Shown: positions 58,897 through 64,000 of the stretch, one piece after another
Numbering within the stretch: the first letter of the stretch is position 1
Layout of the letters: every line of letters starts with the position of its first letter
DNA from: Betaproteobacteria bacterium
GTDB lineage: Bacteria; Pseudomonadota; Gammaproteobacteria; Burkholderiales; Burkholderiaceae_C
Assembly (NCBI GenBank): GCA_016716535.1
Contig: JADJWD010000007.1
Location: forward strand, 930,001 to 994,000
Length of the DNA stretch: 64,000 bases
Reading direction: 5' to 3'
Made by a program: the position numbers and the translations under genes
Notes under the pieces: generated by a model
Databases searched by the model: none
What the model was told of the DNA's origin: nothing
What the model saw: the letters and a program-made list of their open reading frames with translations, nothing else

Positions 58897-59367
58897 ATGG
58901 CAACCGACGACCTGGCTGCGCGCGTGATGGACGTGCTGAAGGCCAACCGCGTGCTGACGCTGGCGTGCCGCGACGCCGACGGCTGCTGGGCCGCGGCGGT
59001 GTACTACGTCGTGCGCGGGCACACGCTGGTCTTCTGTTCGTCGGCCAAGTCCCGGCATGTGCGGGCGTTGCAGTTCGACGCCCGGCAGGCTGGCGAGGTG
59101 CACGCCGACTCGGCGGATTGGCGCTCGATCCTCGGCGTGCAGTTGAGTGGCCGCGTCGAGGGTGTGCCCGCCGGCGAAGTGGAGGATGCGCGCAGGGACT
59201 ACGCGGCGCGCTTTCCTTTCGTCGACGACAACGCCGACCCCGTGCTCGCGCAGGCGCTGCGCGGCGCGTCGTGGTTCCGGTACCGCATCGAACGCGCCGT
59301 GTTGATCGACAACGCCAACGGATTCGGCCAGCGCCTCGCGTGGGACGTGCGCGAGGCGCCGGGCTGA
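58897..59367 (+). CDS. Pyridoxamine 5'-phosphate oxidase-like flavin-fold protein
   Basis: 156 residues with a split beta-barrel pattern: RVLTLACRDADGCWAAAVYYVV, LVFCSSAKSRHVRALQ, and ILGVQLSGRVEGVP. It resembles the YhbP group of the PNPOx-like superfamily, small proteins that bind FMN or haem or neither. Real PNPOx substrate residues are not evident, so vitamin B6 oxidation is unlikely. ATG 58897 is the first Met of the fold. It is divergent from ubiX. Confidence 0.7.
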   Translation: MATDDLAARVMDVLKANRVLTLACRDADGCWAAAVYYVVRGHTLVFCSSAKSRHVRALQFDARQAGEVHADSADWRSILGVQLSGRVEGVPAGEVEDARRDYAARFPFVDDNADPVLAQALRGASWFRYRIERAVLIDNANGFGQRLAWDVREAPG

Positions 59368-59439
59368 GGTTCGCGGTCTGGCGTTCGGTGCTCGACCTTC
59401 GGCCCTCGGCCCTCCGGCCCTCGGCCGGACCCCTCTCGT

Positions 59440-60513
59440 TCAGGCCTGCAACGCGAACGCGCCGCCACCGCCCGGCCCGCGGCCGAGCAGCATCAGCACC
59501 CACTGGCGCAGCGACGGCCAGGCGCCGCTTGGCCAGCGCGGGTCGGCCAGGCCCTTGCACTGGCCGTCGCAGACCTGCGCGGCGTTCAGCCAGCGCGCCA
59601 GTTGCGCGCTTCCGAGTAGCGGCACGAGCCGCTCGAAGAGCTTTTCCTTCGCGCCCCAGACGCGCGCCTCGCGCAGCGCCATCGGCAGCGGCTGGCCGCC
59701 GTCGAGCGCGGCGCGCAGGCGCACGAGCGCACGCACGTCTTCGGCGAGCGTCCAGTGCACGTAGACGGCCGATTCACCTTCGGCCTCGAGCGCTGCGAGC
59801 ATGCGCAGCGCGCGCGCTGCCTGGCCGCTCCACACCGCCTCGACGAGCTTGGCGATGTCGTAGCGCGCCACGTCCTGCACCGCAGCCTCGACCTGCTCGA
59901 ACGCGAGCGTGCCTTCGGGGTACAGCAGCGCCATCTTCGAAAGCTCCTGGTGCGCTGCGAGAAGGTTGCCTTCGACGCGGTCGGCGAGGAAGGCGAGCGT
60001 GCGCTGCCCGGCCTCGCCGGCTTCGACGGCCTGGCCCTGGCGCGCGAGCCGCTGCGCCAGCCACGCCGGCAGCGCACGCCGCTCGATCGGGTCGAAGCGG
60101 ATGACGACGCCGGCGCCGTCGAGCGCGGCGAACCAGGCCGACTTGACCTGCTGAAAGTCGAGCCGCGGCAGCTGCACGAGCGTCAGCACATCGTCGGCCA
60201 GGTGCTCGCAGTAGCGCTGCAGCGCCTCGCTGCCGTCCTTGCCCGGCTTGCCCGTGGGGATGCGGATCTCGATCAGCTGCCGCTCGGCAAAAAGGCTCAT
60301 CGCCTGCGCGGCGCCCTGCACGCCGCTCCAGTCGAAGTGTGCGCCGCTGACGGTGAAGACCTTGCGCTCGGCGTAGCCGGCGGCGCGCGCGGCGCTGCGG
60401 ATCGCGTCGGCCGCCTCCTGCACGAGGAGTGGCTCGTCGCCGACGAGCGTGTACAGCGGCTTCAGCGCGCCCTTGGCGAGGTGCGCTTCGAGCTGATCGG
60501 GCTTGAGCTGCAT
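59440..60513 (-). CDS. holA: DNA polymerase III, delta subunit
   Basis: 357 residues, the usual HolA size. MQLKPDQLEAHLAKGALKPLYTLVGDEPLLVQE is the characteristic beginning, split here in two for length. The AAA-like fold and C-terminal collar domain follow. It opens the sliding clamp as part of the clamp loader. It sits 40 bases after lptE on the same strand in the conserved leuS-lptE-holA operon. Confidence 0.94.
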   Translation of the reverse strand: MQLKPDQLEAHLAKGALKPLYTLVGDEPLLVQEAADAIRSAARAAGYAERKVFTVSGAHFDWSGVQGAAQAMSLFAERQLIEIRIPTGKPGKDGSEALQRYCEHLADDVLTLVQLPRLDFQQVKSAWFAALDGAGVVIRFDPIERRALPAWLAQRLARQGQAVEAGEAGQRTLAFLADRVEGNLLAAHQELSKMALLYPEGTLAFEQVEAAVQDVARYDIAKLVEAVWSGQAARALRMLAALEAEGESAVYVHWTLAEDVRALVRLRAALDGGQPLPMALREARVWGAKEKLFERLVPLLGSAQLARWLNAAQVCDGQCKGLADPRWPSGAWPSLRQWVLMLLGRGPGGGGAFALQA

Positions 60514-60553
60514 CGGGCGCCTGGGGTTCTGTGAGCGACGGCGTCGTTGTTGC

Positions 60554-61069
60554 TCAGACGCGGATCGACGCCAGTCGCCGCATCACCTGCGCGACGACGT
60601 CGTTCTGCATGTCGAGGAAGAGCTCGGCCTCTTCCTGCTCCTTGGCGAGCGCGAAAGTCTCGCTGTAACTCATGTCGCGGCTGAGCAGCAGCGGCACGCG
60701 CGGGATCAGTTCGCGCCCGCCGGGCGTGGCGACACGGAACTCGAAGCGCAGCCGCAGTTGCAGCTCGCGCACCTGCGCCGCGGCGGTGCTGGCGACGACG
60801 CTCTTGTGGCGCTCGTCGGCCAGCGCGTGCAGCACGACCTCGGCGCGCGCGGTGTCGTCGAGCACGGCGACCTGCGCGCCGATCTGCCGCCGCAGGGCTT
60901 CGGCGAGCGGCGAACGCGGCTCGAAGCCGGTGAGTGCCAGGCTCTTGAACGAGAGCCTTGGCGGCTGGCGCAGAGTGAAGCCGCAACCGCCAAGTGAACC
61001 CGTCAACGTGGCAGCGAGGCCGGCGACCACGAGCGTGGCCGCGGCCCGCCGCGCCTCAGACGACGACAT
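60554..61069 (-). CDS. lptE: LPS-assembly lipoprotein LptE
   Basis: 171 residues. The signal has a lipobox SLGGC at about residues 25-29, with Cys29 as the lipidated residue. The mature part starts GFTLRQPPRLSFKSLALTGF, the usual LptE pattern. It plugs the LptD barrel; lptD is at 41119. ATG 61069 overlaps the end of leuS by 14 bases. Confidence 0.92.
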   Translation of the reverse strand: MSSSEARRAAATLVVAGLAATLTGSLGGCGFTLRQPPRLSFKSLALTGFEPRSPLAEALRRQIGAQVAVLDDTARAEVVLHALADERHKSVVASTAAAQVRELQLRLRFEFRVATPGGRELIPRVPLLLSRDMSYSETFALAKEQEEAELFLDMQNDVVAQVMRRLASIRV

Positions 61070-63713
61070 TGACCAGCCGGCCCGGCACCACGACGACCTT
61101 GCGCGCCGGCTTGCCCTCGCCGAAGCGGGCGAACTCGGGCGAGGCGAGCGCGGCGGCCTCGATCGCGGCGCGGTCGGCGGCGGCGCTCACGCGGATCGCG
61201 CCGCGGTGCCGCCCGGCAATCTGCAGCACCAGCTCGATCTCGTCGGTGACGAGCGCGGCGTCGTCGACCGCCGGCCACGGCGCGTCGATCAGCTCGCCGT
61301 GGCGCGCGGTGAAGCCGAGCCCGGCCCACAGCACGTGCGTCGCATGCGGCGCCGCCGGATACAGCGCGCGCAGCAGGATCGACAGCGCTTCGCGCCGCAC
61401 GGCCGCATCGGCCGGCGTGTCGGCGAAGGTCGCGCCGTCGATCGCGTTGAGCATCTTCATCGCGCCGGAGACGACGGTGTTGTATTGCAGCCGCTCGTAG
61501 TCGAGCGTCACCTGCTTGAGCAGCAGGTGCATCTCGCGCCGCAGCGCCAGCGCGCCCTTGCTCGCGCCCGCGAGGTCGGGCGCCGCGTGCTTCAGCGCCG
61601 GCGCCATCTTCTGCGCCGTGCTCCACAGGCGGCTCAGGAAGCGATAGCAGCCCGCTGCGCCCGAGTCGGACCACGCGGCGCTCTGGTCGGGCGGCCCCGC
61701 GAACATCACGAACACGCGCGCCGTGTCGGCGCCGAACTTCGCGATGATGTCCTTCGGCTCGACGACGTTGTTCTTGCTCTTGGACATCTTCTCGATGCCG
61801 CCGAGCATCACCGGGCCGCCGTCGGCCTTCGCGGTGGCGCCGATGGGGTGGCCCTTGTCGTCGTAGGCGATGTCGACTTCGCTCGGGTAGAACCAGCGCC
61901 GTTTGCCCGCCGACGGGCCGCCTTCCTCCTCGCGGTAGAAGCACTCGTTGAGCAGCATGCCCTGCGTGAAGAGGTTGCGGAACGGCTCGCTGAAGCCGAC
62001 GAGGCCGAGGTCGCGCATCGCCTTCGTCCAGAAGCGCGCGTACAGCAGGTGCAGCACCGCGTGCTCGATGCCGCCGATGTACTGGTCCATCGGCATCCAG
62101 TACTCGTTGCGCTTGTCGACCATCGCCAGTTCGCTGTCGGGGCAGCAGTAGCGCATGTAGTACCAGGCGCTGTCGACGAAGGTGTCCATCGTGTCGGTCT
62201 CGCGCCGCGCCGGCTTGCCGCAGCTGGGGCACGCGACCTTCAGGAAGGCGTCGCACTTGTTCAGCGGGTTGCCGCTGCCGTCGGGCACGAGGTCCTCGGG
62301 CAGCACGACCGGCAGGTCCTTCTCCGGCACCGGCACCGATCCGCAGGCTTCGCAGTGGATGATCGGGATCGGCGTGCCCCAGTAGCGCTGGCGGCTGATG
62401 CCCCAGTCGCGCAGCCGCCAGGTCGTCTTCTTCTCGCCCAGGTGTTTGGCGGCGAGCGCCGCGGAAATCGCGTCGACCGCGGCGCCGTGCTTCAGGCCGC
62501 TCCAGACGCCGCTGTTGACGGTGATGCCGCGCTCCTTGTCGGCGTACCACTCGTTCCAGTTCTCGTAGTCGTAATGCAGGCCATCGATGTGGATGACCTG
62601 CAGGATGTCGATGCCGTACTTGCGCGCGAACGCGAAGTCGCGCTCGTCGTGCCCGGGCACGCCCATCACGGCGCCGTCGCCGTAGCTCATCAGCACGTAG
62701 TTGCCCACCCACAGCGGCACCGGCTGGCCGGTGAGCGGGTGCGTCACCGACAGGCCGAGCGGCAAGCCTTCCTTCTCGCGCAGTGCCAGTTCGGCTTCGG
62801 TCGTGCCGCCGCGCTTGCACTCGTCGATGAAGGCGGCGAGCTTCGGGTTCGTTTTCGCGGCGTGCGCGGCCAGCGGATGCTCGGGCGCGACGGCGGCGAA
62901 GGTGACGCCCATGATCGTGTCGGCGCGCGTCGTGAAGACGTGCATGCGGCCGCCCTGGATCGGCTGGCCGTCATCGCCGCGGATGTCGTGCGGGAACGCA
63001 AAGCGCACGCCCTGGCTACGGCCGATCCAGTGCTCCTGCATCAGGCGCACGCGCTCGGGCCAGCCTTCGAGGTAATGCGCGCTCGTGCTGTCGGCGACGC
63101 CGGCCAGCAGCTCGTCGGCGTACTTCGTGATCGCGAGGTAGTAGCCGGGAATCTCGCGCTTTTCGACGATGGCGCCCGAGCGCCAGCCGCGGCCGTCGAC
63201 GACCTGCTCGTTGGCGAGCACGGTCTGGTCGACCGGGTCCCAGTTGACGACCTGCGTCTTCTTGTAGGCGATGCCCTTTTCGAGCATCCTCAGGAAGAAC
63301 CACTGGTTCCACTTGTAGTAGCTCGGGTCGCAGGTGGCGACCTCGCGCGCCCAGTCGAAGGCCAGCCCCAGCGGCTGCATCTGCGCCTTCATGTCGGCGA
63401 TGTTGGCGCGGGTCCATTTCGCCGGAGCGACCTTGTTGTCGATGGCCGCGTTCTCGGCCGGCAGGCCGAAGGCGTCCCAGCCCATCGGCATCAGCACGTT
63501 CAGGCCCTTCATGCGCAGCTGCCGGGCCATCATGTCGTTGATGGTGTAGTTGCGCACGTGCCCCATGTGCAGCTTGCCGCTGGGGTACGGCAGCATCGAG
63601 CAGGCGTAGAACTTGCGCTTGCGCGGATCCTCGACGACGCGGTAGGCGTCGCGTGCCGCCCAGTGCGCCTGGGCCGCGGCTTCGACCTCGGCGGGGGCGT
63701 ATTTCTCGTTCAT
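61056..63713 (-). CDS. leuS: Leucyl-tRNA synthetase
   Basis: 885 residues, class I synthetase. The HIGH-type motif is PSGKLHMGHVRNY and the KMSKS motif is EKMSKSKNN. The editing domain, with the usual threonine-rich site, and a zinc-like segment with ACPSCGKP and CEACGS are present. It charges tRNA(Leu). It is the first gene of the leuS-lptE-holA operon. A 110-base spacer upstream separates it from the exbD-like gene. Confidence 0.98.
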   Translation of the reverse strand: MNEKYAPAEVEAAAQAHWAARDAYRVVEDPRKRKFYACSMLPYPSGKLHMGHVRNYTINDMMARQLRMKGLNVLMPMGWDAFGLPAENAAIDNKVAPAKWTRANIADMKAQMQPLGLAFDWAREVATCDPSYYKWNQWFFLRMLEKGIAYKKTQVVNWDPVDQTVLANEQVVDGRGWRSGAIVEKREIPGYYLAITKYADELLAGVADSTSAHYLEGWPERVRLMQEHWIGRSQGVRFAFPHDIRGDDGQPIQGGRMHVFTTRADTIMGVTFAAVAPEHPLAAHAAKTNPKLAAFIDECKRGGTTEAELALREKEGLPLGLSVTHPLTGQPVPLWVGNYVLMSYGDGAVMGVPGHDERDFAFARKYGIDILQVIHIDGLHYDYENWNEWYADKERGITVNSGVWSGLKHGAAVDAISAALAAKHLGEKKTTWRLRDWGISRQRYWGTPIPIIHCEACGSVPVPEKDLPVVLPEDLVPDGSGNPLNKCDAFLKVACPSCGKPARRETDTMDTFVDSAWYYMRYCCPDSELAMVDKRNEYWMPMDQYIGGIEHAVLHLLYARFWTKAMRDLGLVGFSEPFRNLFTQGMLLNECFYREEEGGPSAGKRRWFYPSEVDIAYDDKGHPIGATAKADGGPVMLGGIEKMSKSKNNVVEPKDIIAKFGADTARVFVMFAGPPDQSAAWSDSGAAGCYRFLSRLWSTAQKMAPALKHAAPDLAGASKGALALRREMHLLLKQVTLDYERLQYNTVVSGAMKMLNAIDGATFADTPADAAVRREALSILLRALYPAAPHATHVLWAGLGFTARHGELIDAPWPAVDDAALVTDEIELVLQIAGRHRGAIRVSAAADRAAIEAAALASPEFARFGEGKPARKVVVVPGRLVNVVV

Positions 63714-63823
63714 GCGGCCGATTCTAGGCAGCGGGCCTCGGCGCGCCGCGGCCGGGGAGAGCGGCCACGACGCGCGGCGCGCGTCGCGTTCCGGCGCGCG
63801 GGCCTTTGCGGCCGTTCAGGGCT

Positions 63824-64000
63824 TCAGGGGCCGGCCGGCGTCTCGGTGACGAAGCCCACGCGCGTCAGGCCCGCGGCGTGCATCCAGCCGATCAGCTCGG
63901 CGACGCGGCCGTACGGCACACGTTTGTCGGCGCGCAGTTGCACCTCGGTGGCCGGGTTGCGGCGCGCCGCCTGGCGGGCGCGCTCCTGCACGGCGGCGGC
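63824..64000 (-). CDS. ExbD/TolR-family biopolymer transport protein, C-terminal end
   Basis: The last 58 residues of a minus-strand gene whose 5' part lies beyond the window. VQLRADKRVPYGRVAELIG and AGLTRVGFVTE are typical of the periplasmic domain of ExbD/TolR, which couples the proton motive force to TonB or Tol. The frame closes with TGA at 63824. Confidence 0.85.
   Translation of the reverse strand, partial: AAAVQERARQAARRNPATEVQLRADKRVPYGRVAELIGWMHAAGLTRVGFVTETPAGP

Overview
This is about 64 kb of very GC-rich, gene-dense DNA from a Gram-negative bacterium. It is most likely a betaproteobacterium of the order Burkholderiales, in the Leptothrix/Rubrivivax/Comamonas neighbourhood. The evidence is the gene order recA-recX-sucC-sucD-terC followed by a pilA-type pilin, the mreBCD-mrdA-rodA cell-shape operon next to gatCAB, lptD-surA-rsmA, holA-lptE-leuS, and the strong G/C bias at third codon positions. 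I see no rRNA, tRNA, CRISPR array, prophage or insertion sequence. Apart from the glycan cluster and a possible RNase/inhibitor insert, the window looks like ordinary chromosome. All functions are read from sequence motifs and remembered family features; no database search was run.

Layout. 1-12.8 kb is a surface-glycan cluster: a plus-strand run (methyltransferase, glycosyltransferase, MurJ-like flippase, methyltransferase, glycosyltransferase) converges on a minus-strand run (GT2 glycosyltransferase, a membrane protein split by a frameshift, GT4 glycosyltransferase, asparagine-synthase-like amidotransferase, two methyltransferases). 12.9-13.5 kb is a type IV pilin gene with its own terminator, a sigma-54-like promoter and three TGTCA half-sites that look like a PilR activator site. 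13.5-18.3 kb holds a metallo-beta-lactamase-fold hydrolase and a phospho-signalling group: Ser/Thr kinase, PP2C phosphatase, FHA protein and a TerC-UspA fusion. 18.5-22.4 kb is sucCD and recX-recA, with a LexA-type box over the recA promoter.

22.6-24.9 kb is an OmpR/QseBC-type two-component system. 24.9-30.8 kb is the rod-shape operon mreB-mreC-mreD-mrdA-rodA, divergent from gatC-gatA-gatB (31.1-34.5 kb). A 392-base intergenic stretch follows that is full of inverted repeats and a 7-base tandem repeat. 34.9-40 kb carries a DUF4124 protein, pyrE, a dienoyl-CoA-isomerase-like crotonase, an alpha/beta hydrolase and an M20 peptidase. 40-45.8 kb is amgK divergent from lptD-surA-rsmA, for outer-membrane biogenesis and wall recycling.

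45.8-47 kb holds a predicted exported barnase/RNase Sa-type ribonuclease followed by a barstar-like inhibitor, the most accessory-looking feature here. 47.3-52.9 kb has malic enzyme divergent from a PAS histidine kinase and FixJ-type regulator, whose reading frame leads into thiL, pgpA, pncC and a ghrA-like reductase (to 55.9 kb). 56-59.4 kb contains a 4-hydroxyphenylacetate-hydroxylase/4-hydroxybutyryl-CoA-dehydratase family protein, an isochorismatase-fold hydrolase, ubiX and a PNPOx-like flavin-fold protein. 59.4-63.7 kb is leuS-lptE-holA, and the window ends inside an exbD/tolR-type gene.
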